Origin: Sulfurovum sp. NBC37-1
GTDB taxonomy: Bacteria; Campylobacterota; Campylobacteria; Campylobacterales; Sulfurovaceae
Reading direction: 5' to 3'
Assembly: GCF_000010345.1 (NCBI RefSeq)
Contig: NC_009663.1
Span: 2,108,001 to 2,172,000, forward strand
Length of the DNA: 64,000 nucleotides
Part shown: positions 54,580 to 63,340 of the stretch, one piece after another
How positions within the stretch are numbered: position 1 is the first letter of the stretch
How the letters are laid out: each line of letters begins with the position of its first letter
Translations under genes and position numbers: made by a program
Notes under the pieces: model-generated
What the model was told of the DNA's origin: nothing
What the model saw: the letters and a program-made list of their open reading frames with translations, nothing else
Databases searched by the model: none

Positions 54580-56528
54580 GCGGCTTCGTGGTTGCCCGTG
54601 ACTTCGTCCTGAATATTTCCGCCATCGTCTGGGTCAGGATCTGTTATGTAACCATTTACGTGATTATAATCATCATCGTTATAGTACCATGTTGGCATAC
54701 CGTTATCTCGTACAGTCGGGTTGGGCGTACAAACAGGCTGATTTCTACCTTCTTCGCAGTCGGTGTAGCCGTCGTTGTCGCTGTCGCTGTCGAGGAAGTC
54801 GGCAGTATTGTCTCCATCTTTATCCGGTGGGATCAGGCCGTTACTGCCCACGACGCCTGCAGTATTATGATCATATTGATCTGCCAAGCCGTCACCATCG
54901 TCATCTGTCCAAGTAGAATCAGGTGCATCGTAGCCTGAAGTTGGCTGCGCTTCTACATTGTCCGGAATACCGTCGTTATCACTGTCGAGGTCGAGATAGT
55001 CATCGATTCCATCACCGTCACTGTCTACAGCATACTGGTTGGCATCAGGACAACTTGCACCATCATTATTACCGGTTGGAACCGAACGATAGAGAAATGT
55101 TGCGGTCGGAGTAGCAGTATCATAATCGACAATCTCATAAATGTATCCATTATTATTGGCTGCAAACAATTTACTGTTGTCTGCTATAAATGTTGCACCC
55201 CATCCTTTACTCAAATCAGCCCCATCCGGCGTTGTAACAGTTAGCTTAACATTGGTACTGGTATTGTTGCTAAGATTTATTTTATATAGTCTTGTATTAT
55301 CTGCACTTCCTGATGTCTGACTAGTTGATCGTAACCCGTATGCCATAACTGTACCGCTTGAATCATCTATGGCAAAGTCAGCAGCATTTTCCGATCCAGA
55401 AGTAAATGTTATCTCACTCAGTATGTCACCACTTTTTATCCACTTGTATAACTTAGTTGTACTTTTGCGTGCATAAAGTGCTCCATTATAAAAATCTGCC
55501 GCATAGCTGTCGATTTTGCTGTTATTGATCGTATTGGCTTTTTTAATCTTGCCACTGTAACGATCTATCTCTATCACATCATTTTTTACAAGTGAAGTAC
55601 CATAATCATCGGTCGTAGCTGCACGCACCGATGCGTAGAGTTTACCGCTTTGATCATCAAAGCCCATCGCATTGATACTTGCTTTCTGCCCTCCTATAGG
55701 TAAATAAACCTCATTTTCAGGATCAAACACATTTAATACACCATCGATCATATGGAAGAAACCATAAGCACAGTTACCAGCACCCTGTATCTCCACGGCA
55801 TCCAAGATTCCGTCATTGTCATCGTCGATGTCCCAAAAATCCGCTACGCCATCACCGTCGGTATCTTTCGCATGAAAATCTATATTGTCCAAAAGGACAT
55901 GCTGCTCTGTCGGATTATTCCGCGGTACATTAGTTCCTGAAGTATATGTAACATTGAGTTCAGTGATATACTCATTGCTAAACTGCATCGTGACATATCC
56001 ATCTGGATCATCATCATCAAGAGGCCCTGACTGGTCACTTTCATAGTCTCCTGCACTGTTTTCATCAATATGCGAACCTTTTGCCACATTGTCAGGCTCA
56101 TATACATTCCCATCATCATCTGCCGCTTTGATAATAACGCGATCCTCAAATTTAGCACCCAAAAACTGGTCCGCATAATCAATATCTCGAATTCGCAGTT
56201 TGGTAATCTGTATAGGCTGGGAAAAATACAATGTCGTCGTTACGCTTTCCGTTTTGGTGTTAAAATTCACATCAAGATCCAGCGATGTATCGACACTGTC
56301 AGTTATATCATTAGGCTCATTATTTTCGAACCTACCCGTGTTTCCGGTAATATCAACATCCACATCGATGTGACTACCATCCACATTGGTATAATTTTTT
56401 GAAAGATCGCCGGCATCCCATCCTCCCTGGCTACTCCAATCCAGTGTCGCGGCAAATACCGAGCTTCCAGCCAGTGTCATTCCCATAACTAATAATCGTT
56501 TCAGTATTGTTTTGTATGTATTTTTCAT
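53829..56528 (-). CDS. Large TSP3-repeat surface protein (copy 1)
   Basis: 899 residues from ATG 56528 (AGAGG upstream). A signal peptide (to ~28, SSVFA) leads to an N-terminal beta domain with 'FEDRVIIKAADDDGNVY', a DUF6923-like propeller segment (~265-495), and calcium-binding thrombospondin type-3 repeats ('DSDGDGIDDYLDLDSDNDGIPDNVE', seen in pieces such as DSDNDGIPDNVEAQP). The C-terminal domain carries 'FLCGKNRTTLTHFQWKIVSFCC' (Cys-rich, in pieces) and is shared with the other copy. It is likely an extracellular adhesin. A candidate c-di-GMP riboswitch lies 60 bp upstream. Confidence 0.8.
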   Translation of the reverse strand: MKNTYKTILKRLLVMGMTLAGSSVFAATLDWSSQGGWDAGDLSKNYTNVDGSHIDVDVDITGNTGRFENNEPNDITDSVDTSLDLDVNFNTKTESVTTTLYFSQPIQITKLRIRDIDYADQFLGAKFEDRVIIKAADDDGNVYEPDNVAKGSHIDENSAGDYESDQSGPLDDDDPDGYVTMQFSNEYITELNVTYTSGTNVPRNNPTEQHVLLDNIDFHAKDTDGDGVADFWDIDDDNDGILDAVEIQGAGNCAYGFFHMIDGVLNVFDPENEVYLPIGGQKASINAMGFDDQSGKLYASVRAATTDDYGTSLVKNDVIEIDRYSGKIKKANTINNSKIDSYAADFYNGALYARKSTTKLYKWIKSGDILSEITFTSGSENAADFAIDDSSGTVMAYGLRSTSQTSGSADNTRLYKINLSNNTSTNVKLTVTTPDGADLSKGWGATFIADNSKLFAANNNGYIYEIVDYDTATPTATFLYRSVPTGNNDGASCPDANQYAVDSDGDGIDDYLDLDSDNDGIPDNVEAQPTSGYDAPDSTWTDDDGDGLADQYDHNTAGVVGSNGLIPPDKDGDNTADFLDSDSDNDGYTDCEEGRNQPVCTPNPTVRDNGMPTWYYNDDDYNHVNGYITDPDPDDGGNIQDEVTGNHEAAYREFLCGKNRTTLTHFQWKIVSFCCATGSNHIEDLLGGDLGAYGTDWVVFKQSGTDQYEINSGHKNTTKAQLAATDTVVPGKGYWIIADLGGAGNEKNITIDKTLSNLSPASTVTSSSVGITNPDFTEVHEYLLPKNEVSDPNTVDYKKYMAGNPFPYAFQLSDLYFKHNAGGTSYNEMGNTANDNYINKIVYKHDSNKTGPVSGYMAVDPATPGFDGSIQPMEGFFIKIEKNQTDNYVNHFAYPLMNK

Positions 56529-56589
56529 TAATTGCCTCTTCTCTGCAAGCAAATTATACTTAATACAGCGTATAAATTTTTTCTATTTA

Positions 56590-56682
56590 GGCAACCTGGC
56601 GATCTTCTCGTCTGCTGCCAGGCGACAGCATCAAAGACCCATAGCTTTCCGAACCTGCTTCGCAACAGGGGTGGCGTTTTCT
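56590..56682 (-). promoter_or_regulatory. Candidate c-di-GMP-I (GEMM) riboswitch, copy 1
   Basis: On the minus strand a CCTG...CAGG hairpin is followed by GGAAAGCTATGGGTCT, a variable GCTGTC...GGCAGC hairpin, and the closing GATCGCCAGGTTGCC. This order and these conserved strings fit the GEMM-I aptamer. The copy at 60369 has the same conserved blocks with compensatory changes in the variable hairpin. The start codon is about 60 nt downstream. A cGAMP-binding GEMM variant cannot be excluded by eye. Confidence 0.75.
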
Positions 56683-56728
56683 TTCATTCTTTAAATTCCT
56701 ACTATTTTATCTAATTTAGGTTGAATTT

Positions 56729-56764
56729 AATATAAAATGTAGGTTTGGCCGTGCCAAACCTACA
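56729..56764 (-). terminator. Terminator after the 127-residue gene
   Basis: Perfect 12-bp stem TGTAGGTTTGGC-ACG-GCCAAACCTACA followed by TTTTATATT on the minus strand, 4 bp past the stop. It also has the TAGG edges of the dispersed palindrome family, so that element may serve as a terminator here. Confidence 0.7.
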
Positions 56765-56768
56765 ACTT

Positions 56769-57152
56769 TTACAAAGGAGGTTCACCAAATTTGTTGTCCG
56801 GGTCTTTTGGCTTGGGTTCTATCCACTCCACATCCGCACCGCCTATAAGCTGGCTTCGTTTGACCGAAGGGGTTTCATCTTCCGCTTCCTCCTCATCATT
56901 TGCATCAGACATCTTCGGATTCTCAGCAGAAACACTCTTTTCTTTAGTCTCAGATACAACATCCTCTACAGGCTCTGACCTTTCATCTGCTTTTGCAGTA
57001 TTTACCTTGGCGGCAGATACTTTTCGTTCTTGTTTTACCGTTTTATGCGTTACAGCATGTTTTTCACTCTCTGCGCCACTGTACTTAAAGTAACCGATCA
57101 CAGCCAACACAAGGAGAATCACTCCATAGATCAGCATTCTTTCTTTTGGCAT
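56769..57152 (-). CDS. Membrane-anchored low-complexity protein
   Basis: 127 residues: one N-terminal helix ('MLIYGVILLVLAVIGYF'), then a hydrophilic Lys/Glu-rich extracytoplasmic tail ('DANDEEEAEDETPSVKRSQ', 'IEPKPKDPDNKFGEPPL'). It lies between the two surface-protein units and is not part of the direct repeat. Not recognised. Confidence 0.55.
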   Translation of the reverse strand: MPKERMLIYGVILLVLAVIGYFKYSGAESEKHAVTHKTVKQERKVSAAKVNTAKADERSEPVEDVVSETKEKSVSAENPKMSDANDEEEAEDETPSVKRSQLIGGADVEWIEPKPKDPDNKFGEPPL

Positions 57153-57237
57153 ACTATACTTCCTTTCCAGTTCAATTTACTTATGTCACCTTCTAACATT
57201 GCCATCCAAGTTGGACTTTAATCTTTGGTGGGACAAG

Positions 57238-58679
57238 ACCTACTCCGGCAACACAACCGGCTTAAAGTCTTTTTTCCTAACATCACCCCTGACCCATCTG
57301 AAGGTCCTGGTATGGTTGCCGTCCATTGAGAGGTTGGCGTATTCGAGTTCATCCACACTGTAGGTCTGGTGGTTGTCCACATCGACTAGGATAAATCTCT
57401 TCTTCATCTTTTTGTCTGTTCCGATCTCTATGTATCTTACGTTTCCGTTCTCTTTGATATAGTTCACTTTTATGGCATCATCAAGCTTGATGTGGATCTC
57501 TGCGTTTGAGAGATCGACTGTTTTCTGGTTTTTGACCTGGAAGGTCCAGACGGCTCTTTTGTCTGCTCTTGCCTTTTTGTATTTTCGGTAGTCACTCCAG
57601 TAGTCACCGGCATCACCCTCTTCCCAGTCGTAATGGGGGAAGACCACCTGAAGTACTGCAGGACCGTATGCAGCGACATCATGTCTGTCTTTTTTGGCTT
57701 TACTTTGTTTAAGCTCGCCGAAGACACCTGCACTGTTATGTTCATAGACGCTACCGTCCTCTGCGGTGGCGGATACTCTCGTACGCATGTACCATCCTGC
57801 TTTTTTGGCTTTTTGTGTTTTTTGTACGCTTTTACCACTTCCTGCCTGGAGCATGGTACCGCCTATCATCAGCAGCATTGCGAGGACAAGAAGTATCTTT
57901 GTTTTTTTGTTTTGCATTGTTTGCTCCTTTACTTGTTCATCAGCGGGTAAGCGAAATGGTTGACATAATTATCGGTCTGGTTCTTCTCTATCTTGATGAA
58001 GAATCCTTCCATTGGTTGAATGGAACCATCAAAGCCCGGGGTTGCAGGGTCTACTGCCATGTAACCGCTCACAGGGCCTGTTTTATTACTGTCATGTTTA
58101 TAGACGATCTTGTTGATATAGTTGTCATTGGCTGTATTGCCCATCTCATTGTAAGACATTCCACCCGCATTGTGCTTGAAATAGAGATCAGAGAGCTGAA
58201 ATGCGTACGGGAAGGGGTTGCCTGCCATATATTTCTTGTAATCGACCGTATTAGGGTCACTGACTTCATTTTTGGGCAGCAGGTATTCGTGTACTTCTGT
58301 AAAGTCGGGATTAGTGATACCTACTGATGAAGAAGTAACCGTTGAAGCGGGACTCAGGTTCGAAAGTGTTTTATCGATCGTGATGTTTTTTTCATTTCCT
58401 GCCCCTCCGAGGTCTGCAATGATCCAGTAGCCTTTTCCTGGCACTACCGTGTCTGTGGCAGCAAGCTGTGCTTTGGTAGTATTTTTATGGCCGCTGTTGA
58501 TCTCATACTGGTCTGTTCCGCTCTGCTTGAACACGACCCAGTCGGTACCGTAGGCACCCAAGTCGCCGCCAAGAAGGTCTTCGATATGGTTCGAACCCGT
58601 GGCGCAACAGAAGCTGACGATCTTCCATTGGAAGTGTGTGAGTGTGGTTCGGTTTTTCCCGCAGAGGAATTCGCGGTAG
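57238..58679. repeat. 1442-bp direct repeat, copy 2
   Basis: Second copy of the repeat described at 53138-54579. The left edge is in the space before the 127-residue gene. The right edge falls within the 'RGKNR/FLCGKNR' region, where the two surface proteins diverge at once (…AAYREFLCG versus …VGYREFLCG). Confidence 0.95.
57240..57917 (-). CDS. Secreted protein of unknown function, copy 2
   Basis: Identical in all 225 residues to the protein at 53140-53817, and likewise 11 bp downstream of a TSP3 surface protein. The perfect DNA identity shows recent duplication or ongoing gene conversion rather than selection on protein alone. Downstream it is followed by the 127-residue gene instead of lasso genes. 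Confidence 0.7.
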   Translation of the reverse strand: MQNKKTKILLVLAMLLMIGGTMLQAGSGKSVQKTQKAKKAGWYMRTRVSATAEDGSVYEHNSAGVFGELKQSKAKKDRHDVAAYGPAVLQVVFPHYDWEEGDAGDYWSDYRKYKKARADKRAVWTFQVKNQKTVDLSNAEIHIKLDDAIKVNYIKENGNVRYIEIGTDKKMKKRFILVDVDNHQTYSVDELEYANLSMDGNHTRTFRWVRGDVRKKDFKPVVLPE

Positions 58680-60313
58680 CCTACTTCAGATGTGTCTCCT
58701 GTTTCATTGAAGAGATCATTTGATGGGTCATCGACATTGCCGTTTGATACTGAGGCACTGTTGGTTGTATCCCAGTAGACATCACCCAGGCTTCCCTGTG
58801 CCCAGCTGACAAGGCCTGTCTTTGTCGAAGCGGTATCGCCCGGGGTGATCGGACAGCCCGTGGCAACACTGTTACCCTCTTCACAGTCGGTGTAGCCGTC
58901 GTTGTCGCTGTCGCTGTCGAGATAATCGGGGATACCGTCCCCATCAGTATCCGAAGGTGTCACTGCTGTGCCTCCGCTGTCGGTGTCGTACTGGTCCGCC
59001 AGCCCGTCACCGTCGGCATCAGCCCAGGCAGAATCCGGTTCGTCATAGGTGGCAGTCGGCTGTGCTTCCACGTTATCCGGGATGCCGTCGTTGTCGCTGT
59101 CGAGGTCGAGGCAGTCAATAATACCATCGTTATCGCTATCCAGTTCATTTACATAGTTGATGGTAAGATTCGCCTCATTAAAAGTTCCCGTATCTTGACT
59201 TGCGTCATCACACATATGCAGCGTCCAAGTACCCTGCGGATCCTCTCCATTGAACGCACTTAACGCCTGCTCGGGTTGTCTGGGCAAAAAAGAGCCCAAT
59301 GTAAAATCCGTCGTATCCCCTACAATGGAGGTTGTCGCCGCATCGAAAAAGGTTGCACTCAAATTATTGTGACTACCACCTTCATTTCGTATCAGATCAA
59401 CCGCTGTACCAAAGGGAGAAATCAACTGAACGATCAGATCATTTCTCCACGTGTGCGCAATATCTACTTTGATCGTTACATCATTAACTATACCGCTATC
59501 TTGTATATCGAACGTTCTATCCAGACAGGTATTAGGATACCCATTATCAGGGATCGTTCCCGATGCTGTATTTGATTCCGTTACAGCAGGTGTACTCTCA
59601 TCCACATCCAAAATCCCGTCGTTGTCATCGTCGATATCTTTGACATCTGCAATACCATCACCATCTGAATCAAGTGCATCAAAAGTGATATTGGCCAAAT
59701 AAATACCCTGATTATTAGGATCACTTTGAGCATTGCTACCATTCGTATAATCAAAAGAGACCTCGGTTACATAAACATCTTCAAATGCCACCGTTACGTA
59801 ACCATCTGGATCATCATCATTAAGAGTAGTACCGTCTGATTCATAATCTCCGGGACCATTTTTATCAATATGATCACCCAGAGTTTCACTACTTGGATAA
59901 ACCGTTGCCCCGGAAGTATCTTTTGCAGTAACGATCACTCTATCGTCAAAGTCAGTAGAAGGATTTCCTGAATCTATATCTATCCAGCGCAAAAAGCTGA
60001 TTTTTACAGGAGAAGAAAAAGTGATTGTTGTTTTAATTTTTTGTGTATTAGAACTATAATTTACGTAGTAGTCCAATCCATAGGTACTATTAACTGAAGG
60101 AACACCACTGTTATATCTATCTGTGTCCTCTGTCATCGTAACATCAATATTGACCTTTGAACTATCAACATCCGTGTAAGATTGGGTCAAGGAACCTGCC
60201 GGAGACCATCCCACTGTATTCCAGTCCAGTGTCGCAGCAGATACCGAGCTTCCAGCCAGCATCATTCCCAGAAACAAAAACTGTTTCAGTATTATTTTGT
60301 ATGTTTTTTTCAT
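57929..60313 (-). CDS. Large TSP3-repeat surface protein with P-domain (copy 2)
   Basis: 794 residues. A signal peptide (SSVSA, to ~28) leads to an N-terminal beta domain similar to copy 1 ('FDDRVIVTAKDTSG'), then a proprotein-convertase P-like domain (~250-390: 'TFDIQDSGIVNDVTIKVDI', 'HTWRNDLIVQLISPFGTAVDL', 'NGEDPQGTWTLHMCDDA'). TSP3 calcium repeats follow ('LDSDNDGIPDNVEAQP'), then the shared C-terminal domain. Copy 1 has a DUF6923-like segment where this one has the P-domain. A c-di-GMP-type riboswitch precedes it. Confidence 0.8.
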   Translation of the reverse strand: MKKTYKIILKQFLFLGMMLAGSSVSAATLDWNTVGWSPAGSLTQSYTDVDSSKVNIDVTMTEDTDRYNSGVPSVNSTYGLDYYVNYSSNTQKIKTTITFSSPVKISFLRWIDIDSGNPSTDFDDRVIVTAKDTSGATVYPSSETLGDHIDKNGPGDYESDGTTLNDDDPDGYVTVAFEDVYVTEVSFDYTNGSNAQSDPNNQGIYLANITFDALDSDGDGIADVKDIDDDNDGILDVDESTPAVTESNTASGTIPDNGYPNTCLDRTFDIQDSGIVNDVTIKVDIAHTWRNDLIVQLISPFGTAVDLIRNEGGSHNNLSATFFDAATTSIVGDTTDFTLGSFLPRQPEQALSAFNGEDPQGTWTLHMCDDASQDTGTFNEANLTINYVNELDSDNDGIIDCLDLDSDNDGIPDNVEAQPTATYDEPDSAWADADGDGLADQYDTDSGGTAVTPSDTDGDGIPDYLDSDSDNDGYTDCEEGNSVATGCPITPGDTASTKTGLVSWAQGSLGDVYWDTTNSASVSNGNVDDPSNDLFNETGDTSEVGYREFLCGKNRTTLTHFQWKIVSFCCATGSNHIEDLLGGDLGAYGTDWVVFKQSGTDQYEINSGHKNTTKAQLAATDTVVPGKGYWIIADLGGAGNEKNITIDKTLSNLSPASTVTSSSVGITNPDFTEVHEYLLPKNEVSDPNTVDYKKYMAGNPFPYAFQLSDLYFKHNAGGMSYNEMGNTANDNYINKIVYKHDSNKTGPVSGYMAVDPATPGFDGSIQPMEGFFIKIEKNQTDNYVNHFAYPLMNK

Positions 60314-60368
60314 TATTACCCCTTATCTGTAAGTGAATTACACTCACACTATTTAAACTTTTTTATTA

Positions 60369-60460
60369 GGCAACCTGGCGATCTTTTTATCTGCTGTCAC
60401 ATGACAGCTCACAGACCCATAGCTTTCCGGACCTGCTCCGCAACAGGGAGGCTTTCTCTT
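60369..60460 (-). promoter_or_regulatory. Candidate c-di-GMP-I (GEMM) riboswitch, copy 2
   Basis: Same conserved blocks as at 56590: a CCTG...CAGG hairpin, GGAAAGCTATGGGTCT, a GCTGTC-ATGT-GACAGC hairpin, then GATCGCCAGGTTGCC. The variable hairpin differs in sequence but keeps pairing. It lies 55 nt upstream of the second surface-protein start. Confidence 0.75.
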
Positions 60461-60542
60461 TTAGTATATATTATTAATTATATCTCTTTGGTTATTAATC
60501 AATTATTAAACGTGGGGAGCGTAAATTGACTGTCTCGTATGC

Positions 60543-61124
60543 TTAAAGCAGATGCCCCAGCTCATCTTTTTTCGTTTTGAGATACTTCTCATTGTACGGG
60601 TTGGGTTCGATCTGTATGGGGATGCGTTCAACTATGTCTATGCGGGGAAGGCTTTCTATTTTCTTTGGGTTGTTAGTCAGAAGCCTGAGCTTTTTGATGC
60701 CAAAATGGTTCAGAATGTATTCGACGATCTCATACGTCCTCTCATCGGCGGAAAAGCCCAGCTGATGGTTGGCTTCGACTGTATTGTAGCCTTTATCCTG
60801 CAGGGCATAGGCATTGACTTTGTTAAGCAGGCCGATATTCCTGCCTTCCTGGCGGTGGTAGATGAGCATGCCGCCTTCTTTTGCGATGAGCTCCAGGGCA
60901 AAATGCAGCTGTTCTCCGCAGTCACACTTGGCAGACCCAAGCGCATCACCCGTCAAGCATTCCGAATGAACACGTACAATGGGAGTTTCTGCAAGATCCT
61001 CGGTAAAGACGGCCAAATGTTCTTTGCCATCGTCACAGTCGGTTATCTCTTTGAATGCCTGTATTTTAAAGGTGCCGTATTTGGTCGGTAAAGTAGCGAT
61101 TTGTGATATCTCTATGTTTTTCAT
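60543..61124 (-). CDS. ribA: GTP cyclohydrolase II
   Basis: 193 residues from ATG 61124. Zinc ligands appear in 'SECLTGDALGSAKCDCGEQL' (three Cys), with 'YHRQEGRNIGLLNKVNAYALQDKG' (in pieces: HRQEGRNIGL) and 'LLTNNPKKIESL'. It makes the pyrimidinone precursor of riboflavin from GTP. It is the single-domain form without RibB, divergent from hemB. Confidence 0.93.
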   Translation of the reverse strand: MKNIEISQIATLPTKYGTFKIQAFKEITDCDDGKEHLAVFTEDLAETPIVRVHSECLTGDALGSAKCDCGEQLHFALELIAKEGGMLIYHRQEGRNIGLLNKVNAYALQDKGYNTVEANHQLGFSADERTYEIVEYILNHFGIKKLRLLTNNPKKIESLPRIDIVERIPIQIEPNPYNEKYLKTKKDELGHLL

Positions 61125-61143
61125 GCCGGAATTATACAGAAAC

Positions 61144-61178
61144 AATTAACAATTAATAATTAACAATTCATAATTAGT
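61144..61178. repeat. 7-bp tandem repeat (AATTAAC type) between ribA and hemB
   Basis: AATTAAC, AATTAAT, AATTAAC, AATTCAT, AATTAGT, in the 90-bp divergent promoter space. Variation in copy number here could shift promoter spacing. Confidence 0.75.
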
Positions 61179-61216
61179 GTAAAATACCCCAATTTATTTC
61201 AAAGGTGAGTAAGATT

Positions 61217-62188
61217 ATGTTCGCACGTTTTAGAAGAAAAAGAATCAACCCTGTCCTCAGAGACCTTTTGCAGGAGACACATTTGAGTGTCAATGACTTT
61301 ATGTATCCACTCTTTGCCAGAAGCGGCGAAGGCATCAAAGACGAAGTGGCTTCCATGCCGGGAGTTTACCAGATGAGCATTGATGAGATCGTCAAAGAGT
61401 GTGACGTACTCAAGAAACTCGGCATTAGGGCCATCATTCTTTTTGGTATTCCTGATGTGAAAGATTCTGTAGGGTCAGATGCCATGTGCGAGCATGGGAT
61501 CATTGCCGAAACGGTCAGAGCGGTCAAAGCGGCACATCCCGACATATTCGTTGTCACCGATCTCTGTTTCTGCGAATATACGGACCATGGACACTGCGGT
61601 GTACTCGACCCTGTTCTGGAAACGGTTGACAATGACATTACACTTGACAACCTGGCCAAGCAGGCCGTGGTACACGCCAAAGCAGGTGTTGACATGATCG
61701 CACCAAGTGGCATGATGGACGGAATGATACAGGCGATAAGAAAAGGGCTTGATGGCGCAGGTTTTGTCAACCTGCCTGTCATGAGCTACTCGACCAAATT
61801 CGCTTCAGCCTACTACGGACCGTTCAGGGATGTCGCGGAAAGCTCGCCTTCTTTCGGAGACCGAAGAAGCTACCAGATGAATCCGGCCAACCGCAGGGAA
61901 GCCATCGCGGAGAGTGTCGCCGACGAACAGGAAGGCGCGGACATACTCATGGTCAAACCGGCCCTGGCCTACATGGATGTCATACGCGATGTCAAGAACA
62001 ACGTCAGCCTGCCTCTAGCGGTCTACAACGTCAGCGGCGAATACTCCATGCTCAAAATGGCGGCCAAAGCCGGTGTCATTGACTACGACAAGGTCATGAT
62101 GGAGACACTGCTCGGTTTCAAGCGTGCGGGTGCGGATATCATCATCACCTATCATGCCAAAGAGGCGGCGATTTTACTGCAGAAATAA
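61217..62188 (+). CDS. hemB: Delta-aminolevulinic acid dehydratase (porphobilinogen synthase)
   Basis: 323 residues from ATG 61217. Metal-site cysteines lie in 'DLCFCEYTDHGHCGVL' (~115), the Schiff-base lysines in 'VMSYSTKFASAYYGPF' (~190) and 'DILMVKPALAYMDVIRD' (~245). It makes porphobilinogen for haem. The three Cys suggest a zinc-type enzyme. Confidence 0.96.
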   Translation: MFARFRRKRINPVLRDLLQETHLSVNDFMYPLFARSGEGIKDEVASMPGVYQMSIDEIVKECDVLKKLGIRAIILFGIPDVKDSVGSDAMCEHGIIAETVRAVKAAHPDIFVVTDLCFCEYTDHGHCGVLDPVLETVDNDITLDNLAKQAVVHAKAGVDMIAPSGMMDGMIQAIRKGLDGAGFVNLPVMSYSTKFASAYYGPFRDVAESSPSFGDRRSYQMNPANRREAIAESVADEQEGADILMVKPALAYMDVIRDVKNNVSLPLAVYNVSGEYSMLKMAAKAGVIDYDKVMMETLLGFKRAGADIIITYHAKEAAILLQK

Positions 62189-62195
62189 CTGTAGA

Positions 62196-62215
62196 TCGGG
62201 GTGCCCTCACCCCGA
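62196..62215. repeat. TCGGGGTG palindrome after hemB
   Basis: TCGGGGTG-CCCT-CACCCCGA, 8 bp past the hemB stop, followed by a weak A/T tract. It may act as a terminator; its loop and edges match the palindrome inside dnaX. Confidence 0.6.
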
Positions 62216-62310
62216 CAATAATTAATTTCATAACTTTCAAGCCATTTATGGTAAAATAATCTCTTTTAAATTTTACTATCCATACGTGAGTAGGATAAGA
62301 AGGCAGTCCA

Positions 62311-63231
62311 ATGAGACACTTTTTAACGCTTAAAGACTTCAACAAAGAAGAACTTTTGGAAATGATCGCTTTGGCACAGAAGATCAAGGCACAGACCAAG
62401 CAGAAGCAATTCGTTCCCTACCTGGAGAGACAGACGCTCGGAATGATCTTCGAGAAGAGTTCCACACGTACACGTGTGAGTTTCGAGACCGGGATCTACC
62501 AGCTTGGCGGTATCGGGCTTTTCCTCTCCGCCAATGACATACAGCTGGGACGGGGTGAGCCGATGAAAGATACTTCAAGGGTTATCAGCCGCATGGTCGA
62601 TATGGTAATGATACGTACGTTCGAACAGTCAAAGCTCGAAGAGTTCGCTGCCTACTCCAAAGTACCGGTCATCAACGGATTGACGGATTCCTACCATCCT
62701 GTACAGTTGATGACGGACTACCTGACGATGATAGAGTTCGGCAAAGCGGACGATCCTATCTGTGCCTATGTCGGTGACGGGAACAACATGACCCACTCCT
62801 GGTTGATGCTGGCGGCGAAACTCGGTTTTGAGCTGAGGGTGGCCACACCGAAAGGCTACGAATGCGACCCTGACATCGTTGCAGATGCGATGGAGATCGC
62901 CAAAGAGAGCGGCGCGAAGATCACCTTCGGAAATGATCCAAAAGAAGCGGTGAAAGGGTGCGATGTCGTCACCACCGATACCTGGGTCTCCATGGGACAG
63001 GAAGATGAAAAAGAGATCCGTCTCAAAGCATTCGAAGGTTATATGGTGGATGAAGCTATGATGTCACTGGCCAAATCCGATGCCATCTTCCTCCACTGCC
63101 TGCCGGCATACCGTGGCTATGAAGTGAGCGAAGAGACCTTTGAAAAACATGCAGAGGTCATCTTTACCGAAGCAGAGAACAGACTCCATGCCCAGAAGGG
63201 GATCATGGTGTGGCTGGATCAGCACTGCTGA
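62311..63231 (+). CDS. argF: Ornithine carbamoyltransferase
   Basis: 306 residues. It has '[21 protein letters not shown]' in pieces ([10 protein letters not shown]), '[10 protein letters not shown]', '[17 protein letters not shown]', and the citrulline-site '[16 protein letters not shown]'. It joins carbamoyl phosphate and ornithine in arginine synthesis. Confidence 0.96.
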   Translation: MRHFLTLKDFNKEELLEMIALAQKIKAQTKQKQFVPYLERQTLGMIFEKSSTRTRVSFETGIYQLGGIGLFLSANDIQLGRGEPMKDTSRVISRMVDMVMIRTFEQSKLEEFAAYSKVPVINGLTDSYHPVQLMTDYLTMIEFGKADDPICAYVGDGNNMTHSWLMLAAKLGFELRVATPKGYECDPDIVADAMEIAKESGAKITFGNDPKEAVKGCDVVTTDTWVSMGQEDEKEIRLKAFEGYMVDEAMMSLAKSDAIFLHCLPAYRGYEVSEETFEKHAEVIFTEAENRLHAQKGIMVWLDQHC

Positions 63232-63242
63232 TCCAGCCAAGT

Positions 63243-63270
63243 GTTTAGCGCTAAGCGCTGAGCGTTAAGA
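63243..63270. repeat. 7-bp repeat after argF
   Basis: GTTTAGC, GCTAAGC, GCTGAGC, GTTAAGA: a degenerate GC-type heptamer tract starting about 11 bp past the argF stop. Confidence 0.7.
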
Positions 63271-63340
63271 AAAAATGAAACAATTAATACAGAGCGTATC
63301 AGGTTTGTTGAGTGAAAAAAGCATACAGAATAATTTTCTC

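Noticed and set aside
54700-55060. Tandem DNA repeats in the surface protein gene
   Set aside because: The repetition comes from the Asp/Gly-rich TSP3 calcium repeats of the protein; codons vary and units are not exact DNA repeats.
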